Part shown: positions 1 to 9,516 of the stretch, one piece after another | How positions within the stretch are numbered: position 1 is the stretch's first letter | Layout of the letters: each line of letters opens with the position of its first letter | Assembly (NCBI GenBank): GCA_021292165.1 | Contig: JAHFWL010000287.1 | Span: 248,001-312,000 of the forward strand | From: Shinisaurus crocodilurus | Lineage: Eukaryota > Chordata > Lepidosauria > Squamata > Shinisauridae | DNA length: 64,000 bases | Direction: 5' to 3' | Position numbers and translations under genes: made by a program | The notes under the pieces: model-generated | What the model saw: only the letters and a program-made list of their open reading frames with translations | What the model was told of the DNA's origin: nothing | Database searches by the model: none

Positions 1-119
1 GAGGTGTGACCACATGTGTGTGTGCTTGACCATGCCTTTCCTGGTTATAAAGACTGCCAGGGAGTGGATGAGAGCAATGGTGAATGGCACTTTACAAGAG
101 GGTGTGACTGCATCATGCC

Positions 120-900
120 TAAAAAGATGCTGATCAGACCTTTGTTTTTGAAAGGGGAAAAAAAACCCTCCCAGAAACCCATACTGCTAGATAATTTCTA
201 TCCAGTCTCCAATGTTCCATTTCATTCTTGGCTCCCTGTGGACCTCAGGGTCCTATCTTGTCCCCCATGCTATTTAACATCTAAATGGAACCACTGTGGG
301 GAGTTCATGCAGGCTTTTGGAGTTCAGTGTCACTCATATTGTATATTGATGACACCCATCTCTGTCTGTCCTTCCCATCTGAAGCCTAGGAAGCTGTTCA
401 AGTTCTGAATGTGTGTCTGATACCAGTAATGGATCGGATGAGGGTGAACAAATTGAAGCTTAATTCAGATAAAACAGAGGTGCTTCTGGTCAGTTGAAAG
501 GCAAACCAGAGAATACAAGTTCAAACTATCTTGGATGGGGTTACACTCCCCTTGAAGACTTCGGTTTGCACTTTCAGTGTAGTTCTGAATTCACCTTAAT
601 CCTAGATGGCCAGGAGTACTTTTGCACAGTTAAGGCTACTCTGCCAACTGTACCTGTTCCTTGAAGTGTTGGATCTGGCCACAGTGACAGATGCCCTAGT
701 TACATCTTATCTTATTTAGTTTATTGTAACATGCTCTATGCAGGGCTGCCTTTGAACGGTGTTTTGAATGTTGCAGCCAGACTATTGACCAGGCTGGCTA
801 GAAGGTGTGTGTGATTCCCATATTATAAACATTTTCACTGGCTACTGATCCATTTCCAGGAACAATTCAAAGTGCTGTTTCTGACTTAGTACATCACTTA
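120..900 (+). pseudogene. Decayed L2 LINE reverse transcriptase remnant
   Basis: Fragments in shifting frames read NFYPVSNVPF, a KLNSDKTEVLLV-like block at 455-490, and YCNMLYAGLPL near 725-750, followed by a WLL/FKVL block. All are L2-type motifs. Many stops and frameshifts. Confidence 0.7.
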
Positions 901-910
901 TGGCTCCAAA

Positions 911-1080
911 GGCCTGTGGCTCACGCTGGCTCAGCTTGTCTGAGCGTGGAAAGCTAAGCAGGGTCAAGCCTGGTTATTACTTGGATGGGAGACCCCTCCT
1001 CTAGTTTCCTGCATTGAGCAGGGGGTTGGACTCGATGGCCTTGTAGGCCCCTTCTGACTCTATGATCTATGAATCTATGA
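911..1080 (+). mobile_element. 5S rRNA-derived SINE with CR1-like 3' end, copy 1
   Basis: The head keeps the 5S internal promoter: box A AAGCTAAGCAGGGTC and box C region ATTACTTGGATGGGAGAC. Bases 1006-1053 are identical to CR1 38149-38196. The tail is TCTATGA repeats. This is the only plus-strand copy and the most complete one. Confidence 0.88.
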
Positions 1081-1203
1081 AACCCCAGGAGCATCTGGAG
1101 TTGCAAATATGTGTAACACACTAAACTTTATGCAAGTTTACAGGTTTAAATATCAGTGCCTCAGTAGGACAGCACCATATCAGATACACCCGTCAAGCAG
1201 TAT

Positions 1204-1285
1204 TATTTCTTATATTTATTAATTAATCGCCCATCTGGCCGGCCACCCGGCCACCCTGGGTGTCACCCGGCCACCCTGTATTAGA
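1204..1285 (-). mobile_element. L2 3' terminal fragment
   Basis: TTAATCGCCCATCTGGCCGG matches the terminal 3' UTR at 19730-19770. Similar short tails occur at 41785-41815, 47655-47705 (plus strand) and 54125-54160. Confidence 0.6.
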
Positions 1286-1585
1286 ATTTCTTCTACAGAA
1301 GAAAAGGAATATTTCATATAGGTGTTGCTATCATGTGTAAAATGAGAAAGGTGGGTTTCTTGGGGGTGGGTGTGTTAAATAATGTTTGTCATTTTGGTTT
1401 AGCAGACTTGTAATGTGCAATGTTGTGTTTCCAGCAAATGGGGCATTTTAGAAATACAACCGGGCTATTGTGTTTATAATCAAGATTGGCATAATAAATG
1501 GAATATTCTACAATGCATGTGTATCATGTGAAAGGCCACAACTGAAATGAATGGATCTTATACTTGCAGAGCATTTTGAGGACTA

Positions 1586-1701
1586 CAGTAATACCTTGGA
1601 TTGCAAGTAACTTGGTCTAAGAGCGTTTTGCAAGACAAGCAATTTTTAAAAATAATTTTTGACTTGATAAACAAGCGATGTCTTGCAATACAAGTAGTGT
1701 A
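1586..1701. mobile_element. Partial Tc1/mariner-like MITE
   Basis: Matches the right half of 59439-59688 in inverse orientation, with one intact CAGTAATACCTTGGATT end preceded by TA. Confidence 0.75.
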
Positions 1702-1860
1702 GGTCAGTTGCTAAAATATGTAGGCACCTCCAAAGAATGATCATGTATAGTCTCAAACAAGGGGGTGGTGGAGGTGAGGAGGGCAATACCCCCTCTTCCA
1801 TCCTCTGCACAGGGTAGCTAGTTGTTTCTTACAGCAGACTTTGTGAAAAGTCATTAACAG

Positions 1861-1950
1861 AGCAATCCTATGCATATCTACTCAGAAGTAAGCCCCACTG
1901 AATTCAGTGGGGGTTACATCCAGGTACTGTGTGTATAGGATCACAGCCTA
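1861..1950. repeat. Short quasi-palindromic repeat (GCAATCCTATGCAT...ATAGGAT), copy 1
   Basis: About 90 bp with opposing CAATCCTAT / ATAGGATCACAG ends and opposing ACTCAGAAGTAAG / TTACATCCAGG blocks. Further copies at 19390-19465 (with a second part at 19478-19540), 50336-50416 and 51028-51105. Confidence 0.7.
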
Positions 1951-2013
1951 AGTGAGCTGGGCAGTCATAATAACTTTCTGACAAGTTGACTCATTCACAT
2001 GATATTGTAAGGG

Positions 2014-2608
2014 CAGGAACGGTGCAGGGCTGTTTGGCGCCCTAGGCCGAATTATATTTAGCGCCCCCCCTCGTGCCGTGGGGGGGGCTCCGGAGCAAAG
2101 CAGCCCTGCTCTGCAACGCCCCCCCCGCGCCGCCGCCGCCGCCGCCACCACCACCTACCAACTCCTCCGCAAGGGCCACCAGCTGGCCCTGCAGCTTGGA
2201 GGTCTTGGCGCTGAGCAAAAAGCAGGCGCCCACCGAGAGGAGCGAGAAGAGCAGCGAGAGGATGACGGGGGCCCTGCCCGCGCCTCCGGCGCACCGGCAG
2301 TCGCCTTGGGGCGAAGCCGCAGGCTTCTTCTTCTCCTGAGGCTCGCTCATTGCGCGCGCGCGCTCTCTGCGGGGGGGAAGATGCCGCCGCAAGCGCTCAG
2401 GTTCGCCCCTAGGGAGTGAAGGGGTGGGTGGCGGCTCCTGCAGCGCTCCCTCCGTCCCTCTGGCTCCGGAGGGAGGTGCAGCGGCGGCAGCGGCGGCAGG
2501 CAGGGCAGGAGCGCGCCGTAGGCGAGGAAGGGGCGCAGAAACTGCGCCCTCTTCCGCCACGCGCCCTAGGCAGTCGCCTGGGTCTGCCTAGCGGTAGCGC
2601 CGGCCCTG
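2014..2608 (-). mobile_element. hAT-like element with GC-rich cargo, copy 1
   Basis: 595 bp flanked by exact 8-bp duplications TGTAAGGG (2006-2013 and 2609-2616). Ends are CAGG...CCTG; about 60 bp at each end match the element at 62272-62857 in the opposite orientation (GGCGCCCTAGGC and GCCTAGCGGTAGCGCCGGCCCTG). The interior is CpG-rich and unrelated to the other copy. It holds a minus-strand open frame (2042-2560) with an internal MSEPQEKKK start, a hydrophobic segment VILSLLFSLLSVGACFLL and a leucine/glutamine-rich continuation. This resembles the N-terminus of a type II membrane protein (for example a transmembrane collagen), so it may be a captured host first exon. Confidence 0.8.
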
Positions 2609-2810
2609 TGTAAGGGTGCAATCCTAAGCATGTTTAGACAGAAAAAGGTCTTTAAAAAGCTGACTGGCTGGGGGAATGCTGCGAGTTTTAGGACTTTTTT
2701 CTGCCTAAACATGCATAGTATTGCCCCCTAAATGTATTAATTCTGTCCTGGTCTACACGTGCAGCTGGTAGAGCCCTGGGAAGATAGAACAGACTGTGCC
2801 TTTTCAGATG

Positions 2811-2838
2811 GGTGTGTGTGTGTGTGTGTGTGTGTGTG
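2811..2838 (+). repeat. (TG)n microsatellite
   Basis: Uninterrupted TG dinucleotides. Confidence 0.95.
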
Positions 2839-3128
2839 TCACAGTTTTGAATGCTCCTCTATATAAGGGAAAAAAGTGTGTGTGGGGGGGAAACACCCAC
2901 AACACCTTGCAAGTAAAACACTAGCATAACAGGTAGAAACCTCAGCCTTCTTCTTCCTGTGCTCATTTTCTACTTGTGAGGGGTAAGTTTGTTTTTACAT
3001 AGAGGATTTTTCAAACTGGGGATGGACATATCTGTCACTTGCGCTTTCTCCTGCGTTTAGGTTTTTTTTTTTTTTAACTCACTTTTTTCCCATTCTGAAT
3101 ATGAAGAAACTGGCAAACTTTGGTAAAT

Positions 3129-3129
<1 letters not shown>

Positions 3130-3164
<35 letters not shown>
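3130..3164 (+). repeat. (TA)n microsatellite
   Basis: Uninterrupted AT dinucleotides. Confidence 0.95.
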
Positions 3165-3168
<4 letters not shown>

Positions 3169-4189
3169 AACGAGATTCTCACCCATCTGCATCAACCAAA
3201 TTCACTCAGTAGGCACAGCTGTTCCCAGAGACGACAGGACTATGTTGTAACTTGTACCTGCCTGCCATGCAGCTGTTAAGGATGAGGAGTCTGTCAGAAA
3301 AAAAGAGGGGGATCCCCTAAATCAGCACTAAGTTGGTTGCATAGACAAAGATTCAAATCCAGAGTTTTAAGAGCTAATGCATTAAGGATGCATGCACTTT
3401 GAGAGGGGGCTACTGAAAGGAGAGATGGATACGTAGCTAATCTGACCTTTTGTCCCAAAGCACAGGTTAGCTTCAAATTAATACAGCATCCAATGCCATA
3501 TTATTTTAAAAGGAGAATGCTTAATTTATTTATGAATATGATTTCAATAGCACCTCATATTATGAACAAATTCCTTAAAGGACATGGCCCTGATCCAACT
3601 CTACTCATTGATACCTAGTTACACTCAAGAATGGTGGCTACAGAGGGGCGTGTGCTCTCCAGTACATATCAGCAGATGCATCCAACCAATTCTATGGCCC
3701 ATTAATGAGCATCGGATTCAGATTCAGATGCGGGTGTACATCCAGCTGAAAAATTGCTGACAAATTCTTGTACAAGACAATGCATCTGTATCTGCCCTCC
3801 TGTGTTTGCCTGTGAGACTAGAGTCCGTTGTGACATATGAAAACATGGAAACCACATTTCAAAAGCCTGTCAACATTTCCTAGTGTTAGTACACTAATAT
3901 TTTTGGTAGGATTGTGCAAAGTGATTGCAACTCTTCATCTGTATCAACTGTGTGCCTTACAATCTGCTTCAGCATGGATTGGGGCATATGCCCAGGCTCA
4001 GGGGGAAACTACACATGATGCTAAATAAGTCACTAGAAACTACAGTCCACAATTGAAGGCAATGAGGCTTGCAAAACACAGGCAGAACCTACACAAAATA
4101 AAAGAACCTAAGCTTAAACCTATCTAACACAGGAGAATCTACCTAGCCTATTTCTAGCAATTTAGTCGGACTTACAGGAGAGTACCACC

Positions 4190-4775
4190 AAGTGGCCCGC
4201 TTAGGGTTGAGCTTCCTGGGTTGGCCTGAGCCGATGACCTGTTCCATGCCGCCTCACACCTTGTACCCAACAACATCAACAGAGCTTGGGTTGCTGTTTT
4301 ACACCCTCACTCGCCCCCCTCTCACCCCAGACCCCTCCCTTTGGTGGCAGGACAAACCGGTCCTGACTCAGCAGGGTGTGTGGAGGTCTTTTCGGTGCCA
4401 CTTTTCTCATGGCTCCTCATGGGTGCTTGGCACTGTTGGCAGCTCTTTGAGACTGCTTGGGAAAGACTATTGAGGCAATGCAAATGTGTCCCGGGCTTGA
4501 TGCGTGGGCAAGGCCATCGAAATGCAAATGCCCACCCAAGACTGAGTGCCTCATTGCCTTCAATTGTGGATTGTATTTTCTCACCTCGGCTGGATAGGCT
4601 CAATTAAACTTTTGTAAACAACTAGTCAATTTCCTACTACAGTGTTCTGACTCAGTGCTAATCCAGTGCAGTTGTCCTGAAATAACCCAGGGAACGTGAA
4701 AGGGAGTTTTGGCGCTTGCCGGTTAACCCCTTAACTCCTGAACTTGCGGAAAGGAACCGGCGGCGGTCCTTCACA
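4190..4775 (+). mobile_element. LTR 3' end, related family (left boundary uncertain)
   Basis: The right end reads GGCGGTCCTTCACA, as in solo LTRs 1-3, preceded by a TTCTGACTCAGTGCTAATCCAG block like theirs. No TGTGAAG start or matching duplication was found, so it is probably truncated. Confidence 0.5.
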
Positions 4776-4777
4776 AT

Positions 4778-5080
4778 ATTTATTTATTTATAATATTTAT
4801 ATACTGCCCTTCATTATCAAATCGTGTGTGTGTGGATGTGTGTGTACAAAATGCATTAAAACAACAATTAAAATAAAATACACAGGTAAAAACAACAACA
4901 AAGCTAGGTGTTATATTCAGCAAATGCCTGGGTACACAGAAATGTTTTCAACAGGCACCTAAACACCAACAAGGATGGCACCTGTCGCACTGCGGGGGAG
5001 AGAAAATACCAAAGGTAGGGTGCCACAACAGAAAAGGCCCTCCCACGTTGGATTGTGCCACCCATGCTGATCATTCAGTT
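4778..5080 (-). mobile_element. L2-type 3' end fragment
   Basis: ATTTATTTATAAT repeats, TATACTGCCCTTCA, then a CAACAGAAAAGGCCCTCCCA segment like the L2 coding end at 19950. Minus strand. Confidence 0.6.
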
Positions 5081-5570
5081 TCAGCCAGTGTGCTGTATGG
5101 ATTAGCTAGGGAATAGGATGCTACATAGCCGGAGAGAGTATTGGATGCACAAATCAATGGATTTGTGTCTCAATAACAACATATAGGCATGTCATTATGC
5201 TGCCTTTGTATGCTTCATTTTCAAAACCGGTTCAACCAACTCAGCATAGACATAGTAGGAAACTGTGAATGTGTGTCCCATTGATCAGACAGCCTGCATT
5301 GATCAAGCAAGCAGTAACAAGTCTATCCCCTTTATCTCTAATGAAATTGCACAGCTTCGCTACACTTACTCAACCCAGCAAACTTGCTTAGCAAGTTGGA
5401 CCTCTGAGGGTTATCAGGCACCTGCTTTTTAGTTCATGGAAAGTAATGCATAAAATGAGTGATTGCAAGGACTCAAATGGCTGCATTTGAACAATCATGA
5501 GCTTTTTGCCCATGCACAAAGCCCCTTCGCTCCAATTTTCATGGTACACCTCCACTAGCCAGGAACTCTC

Positions 5571-5747
5571 TAATTAACCATAGTTCCCTGTGTCATCTGA
5601 ACTGAGAAATTATGGTTACCACTACCAGCTATGTAATAAGTCAGAACCTTAAATCATGCTTTGAAGATGGTTTAAGTTCCTGGCTTTCCTGAAGCTGGCG
5701 ATCATAGTTCCCTGGTTTGGACGTAATGGGAAACTATGGTTAATTAA
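5571..5747. repeat. Palindromic AT-rich repeat (AACCATAGTTCCC arms)
   Basis: TAATTAACCATAGTTCCC at the left and GGGAAACTATGGTTAATTA at the right form inverted arms. Related AACCATAGTT/AACTAACC sequence occurs at 7416-7570, 10330-10440 and 16115-16270. Confidence 0.65.
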
Positions 5748-6595
5748 AGATTTCTTGGCTTATCAAGGCATGCTGTGCATGGTATAAAATGTTTAAAAGA
5801 TCAAAATATTTTAATTTTGAGCAAGAATCTATATATGTCTCTTATTAGTGCATTTACATTGTTCATCAAGACACCATGTGTTTCTCAATACATGTCCTTT
5901 CCCCACAGTTTAAGGTATATACTACTGGAAACACTGGTGTACATGTGGCAAATGTGCTGCATCCTGTCTGAATTGTCCTCGGAGTTCCCAAATAATCCCA
6001 GTGCCCTTCATGAACATTTGGTTGACAGAACCATTGTCCTTCAGAAATGATAAGGGATACATTGGAAAGAGTTCTTAATAAACCAGAAGTGACTTCTGTT
6101 TTGGAGGTTAGGCTGCTGACAAGTTCTTGTGCAAGACAAGGTTGCATATGAATGTGCCCTCATATTACAAACAATGTCCAGATCTGTGCTCACACAGGGA
6201 ACTTGATTAACTCAATAAGTTGCATGATTTCTGTTTTGGAGAACAGCTAATTCCTCTGCTTTACAAAGTTGCAAATCCTCACCTTACAAACAATATCCTG
6301 GATTGTGCATGCACATGAAACCAAGGTCTGTGACCAATGAAGAAGTGGAAACCACAGGTCAAAACAAGTTTCCAAATCAACATTTCCTAACTTCAGACCC
6401 ACACTATTTCCAGTATGTTTGTGTGAAGGATGGTGATTATATATAGACTGAGTAGAAAACTAATGCGACACTGAAAGTCCAGAGTTATCCATTCTTGAAA
6501 AGGGGAAGGTTGCTCTTTTCCAGGGACGTATTGCAGCAGGGTAAGACCATTTCTTTCACCCATGTCTTCCATTTTACAAGGCACTGTGCTTAGGA

Positions 6596-6802
6596 TCAGG
6601 AACATAGGAAGCTGCCTTAAACTGAGTCAGACCATTGGTTCATCTAGCCCAGTATTGTCGACACTGACCGGCAGCGACTGTCCCGCATTTCAGGCAGGAT
6701 TCTTTCCTAGCCCAGTAGTAGCCCTACCTGGAGATGCTGGGGATTGAACAGGGGACCTTCCGCATGCAAAACATGTGCTCTACCACTGAGCTACACCCCC
6801 TC
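6596..6802 (-). mobile_element. tRNA-derived SINE, minus strand
   Basis: Reverse complement starts GGGGTGTAGCTCAGTGGTAG (box A) and GGTCCCCTGTTCAATCCCC (box B), then a CATCTCCAGGTAGGGC body, and ends TAAGGCAGCTTCCTATGTTC. Common squamate SINE style; not a functional tRNA. Confidence 0.8.
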
Positions 6803-7884
6803 CTCATAAATCAAGAGTTTATATCTTTTAGTTCTGAGCACAGCCAGCTCAAAGCAAGATATTCCACATTTAAGAGTGATTATATTGCATGATAGCCTTG
6901 TAAGGATATGATTAAAAAGCAATGACAGCCATAGCAACAACTCAGGTGTAATCACAGAACATTTTATTGGTTTTACTTTAAAATATATTATTCTTTTCCA
7001 CAAGAAAATGGTGCGCATTCACAAGTAAACATGTTTAGCATCAGGGCAGCAGAAGCAAACTCCATCATATTCCTGCTGTTATGATGATGCTATGATTCAA
7101 GTGGGTTTAAAATGCAAAACTTGCACATGCTCAGAGTATTATTTTATTAAATCAGGGTTGGCAAACAGGTTGTATGTGTGGGGGGGCTGTTGCTCTAATA
7201 TATCAGGAATATAGAAGCAGTTGTAAAGTATGGAATGGCAGTGTGGGGGCGGGGGATAAGAGAAATGTTAGTTGTGTGCTGAAATAACGCACATGGCTAT
7301 CGAAAGGGGGGGCATAAGACCATTACATCTGGGGTCTAAAATTACCTAGCTGCACCACTGCTCCCACCGCCCTCCCTTCTTCTGGTGTGGCAGCATCTGC
7401 TTCTGATTACAACTAACTAGCCACAGTTTGTTGTGTCATCCGAGTTGTGAACTGCATTTAGCTTTAACTATGGTTATCTGAACAAGCCAGGATCATAAAC
7501 TATTTTTTTCAAGATGGCTTGTTTAGACAAACCATACTTAAAACTAACTGAGTGTTTGTCCCAGTTCAGACATAACGGCAATTTGTTCTTAGTTGAAAAT
7601 GAAGGCAAATGCTTCTGATCTCCTCTTCACGGGCCATGCCAGAAGAGAAATGAGAGGTGAGTGTGTGAGCCCGATGGCTTAGTGTTATGTGTGAATGCAA
7701 CCAAAAATAAAAGAAAGCAATTCTAAAAGAGTACAGTAGGGAAGTAATACATAGAATTATTTGTATTGCTTAATCCTCAACAGTCTCTAGTTCTCTTCTG
7801 GTTTTCCCTGTGCATAGAAGCCATGTGTGAAAGGGGGCAGATGAACCACGCTGCTGGCCCTGCCGCCAATGTCATGCAAAGCAC

Positions 7885-8569
7885 TTAGAACCACTTAGAA
7901 CTGGACGGGACCTTGGAAATCATCTAGTCTAGCCTCCTGCTCAAGGCAAGCTCTGCAATTCAGGATGCAGCTACAGTATCCCTGACAGGTGTCCGTCCAG
8001 TCTCTGAAATACCTCCAGTGAAGGAGAGCCCACCACCTCCCAAGGCAGACTGTTCCACTGCCCCCCCTCACTGTTAGGAAGTTTCTCCTAAAGTTTATCT
8101 GAAATCTGCTTCCCTGAAACTTCCAACCATTGGTTCTAGTCCTGCAACTTTGCTCCACCTTCTGCACATGACAGCCCTTCCGTCTGCTATCATGTCTCCC
8201 CTTAATCTTATATCTTCTCCAGCCTAAACATATCCCCAGCTCTTTTGACTGTTCCTCATATGATTTGGTTTCCACAGACCCCCCCCCCCCCACCATCCGG
8301 GTTGCCCACCCTGGATGCACTCCAGTTTGTCAATGTCCTTCTTAAAATGTGGCACTGGACACCGCACTTCAAATGCAGCATAGAGCAGAACTATTATTTC
8401 TCATGACCTGGACACTACGCGTCTATTAATGAAGCCTAAAAGTCTGCGTTTGCTTTTTTTTAGCAGCTGCATCACACTGCTGGCTCATATTCAGCCTGTG
8501 TCTCCTAAGGCACCTAGGTCCTTTTCACATGTACTGCTGCCGAGTCAGATTTCTCCCATCCTTTGTGCC

Positions 8570-8570
<1 letters not shown>
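7885..8570 (-). pseudogene. Old CR1 3' fragment, minus strand
   Basis: In reverse complement, the frame at 7895-8320 contains remnants of the CR1 ORF2 C-terminus (RFQINFRRNFLTVR, compare RFHLNIRKNFLTVR in the intact copy) and a diverged CR1 end near 7885. It is more diverged than the copy at 33-38 kb. Confidence 0.72.

Positions 8571-8613
<43 letters not shown>
8571..8613 (+). repeat. (GAT)n microsatellite
   Basis: About 14 GAT units next to an old CR1 piece; generates artificial poly-Asp and poly-Met frames. Confidence 0.97.
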
Positions 8614-8617
<4 letters not shown>

Positions 8618-9348
8618 GTACCAAACTGCAAGACTTGTCCTGTCCCCTGGACATTCATGTATTTGGGGAAGTCAGTGCATGAGCAGCTGCTCACAGGGAA
8701 GCTTCCACACACAACTGGAACGTCCCATGTCATCGTAGCTGCTCACATGTAGACTTTCTTGATGGAGATGTCCAGGGCATGAGGCCAGTGCCCCACATGA
8801 CGATGCAGTCCCATTGCCCCCTTCTGCATCCATAGCTTCTACACATGAATAACTGAGGGCCAGAACAGACATTACTTTAATTCTGTCTCTAGCAGCTTCC
8901 CTCCCCATTTTTACTCTAGAGTAGGTGCAGCCCCCCCCCCCGATTTGGATCTTAAATGCCCCCCTACCACCCCCTCCCATGTTAGGATCCCAGTCCTGAT
9001 CGTCTCCGTCCCCACATCCTCCGCACCTAACCTAGCATAGAAATGAGGGGGGAGGGAGACATAGCCACTAGACTCAGAATGAAAGTAATGGCTGCCTGTT
9101 CCATCCCTGAATAGGGCTTCTGTTCCTAGGAAATTGCTGTTGAGAATGTAACTTGATGAGGCTAGAAGACATGACTGACAGGTTATTAGGAAATGTTGTT
9201 AAACCTACCAATTGTTGACCTAATATTGAAGGTACAGAATACCCTTCATCTTCCCTCATTCCTCCTCATTTTAAAAGACTGAGCAAGACTACCAGAAGAA
9301 TGAACTTGGGGTTGTTGTTTTTTGGTTTCAGGTATCATCAAGTCCATC

Positions 9349-9516
9349 ATGGCTACCCTCACTGATGCAAACACTAGATTTAGTGTGGATCTTTTAAAAA
9401 AACTGTCGGGGGGAAATCCTACGGGAAACATCTTCTTCTCCCCAATAAGTATCTCGACAGCTATGAGCATGGTCTCACTTGGTGCCTCCGGTGACACTGC
9501 TAAGCAGATGGAAACG
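9349..9516 (+). CDS. Serpin A coding exon 1 (residues 1-56)
   Basis: The ATG lies 17 bases after a likely acceptor (pyrimidine-rich tract ending TTTCAG at 9331), matching the ov-serpin pattern of a start codon just inside exon 2. It encodes helices A-C, from MATLTDANTRF to the SGDTAKQME region. The donor is GTAGGC. It is exactly 168 nt, the same length as its counterpart in gene B. Confidence 0.9.

Larger units (their letters stand above)
5081..9330. other. Intergenic DNA upstream of serpin A
   Basis: Apart from the repeats listed separately, no exon-like frame was seen. The serpin A promoter and non-coding exon 1 should lie somewhere upstream of 9331 but carry no feature recognisable by eye. 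Confidence 0.5.

Noticed and set aside
911..1080. Genuine 5S rRNA gene
   Set aside because: Only the internal promoter part resembles 5S; the 3' half is CR1-like and the copies are dispersed, so these are SINEs.
6735..6802. Functional tRNA gene on the minus strand
   Set aside because: Boxes A and B are present but no cloverleaf closes, and the unit continues into a SINE body and tail.
8429..8752. Protein with a poly-Asp tract
   Set aside because: The frame is created by a (GAT)n microsatellite; shadow frames give poly-Met and poly-Ser.
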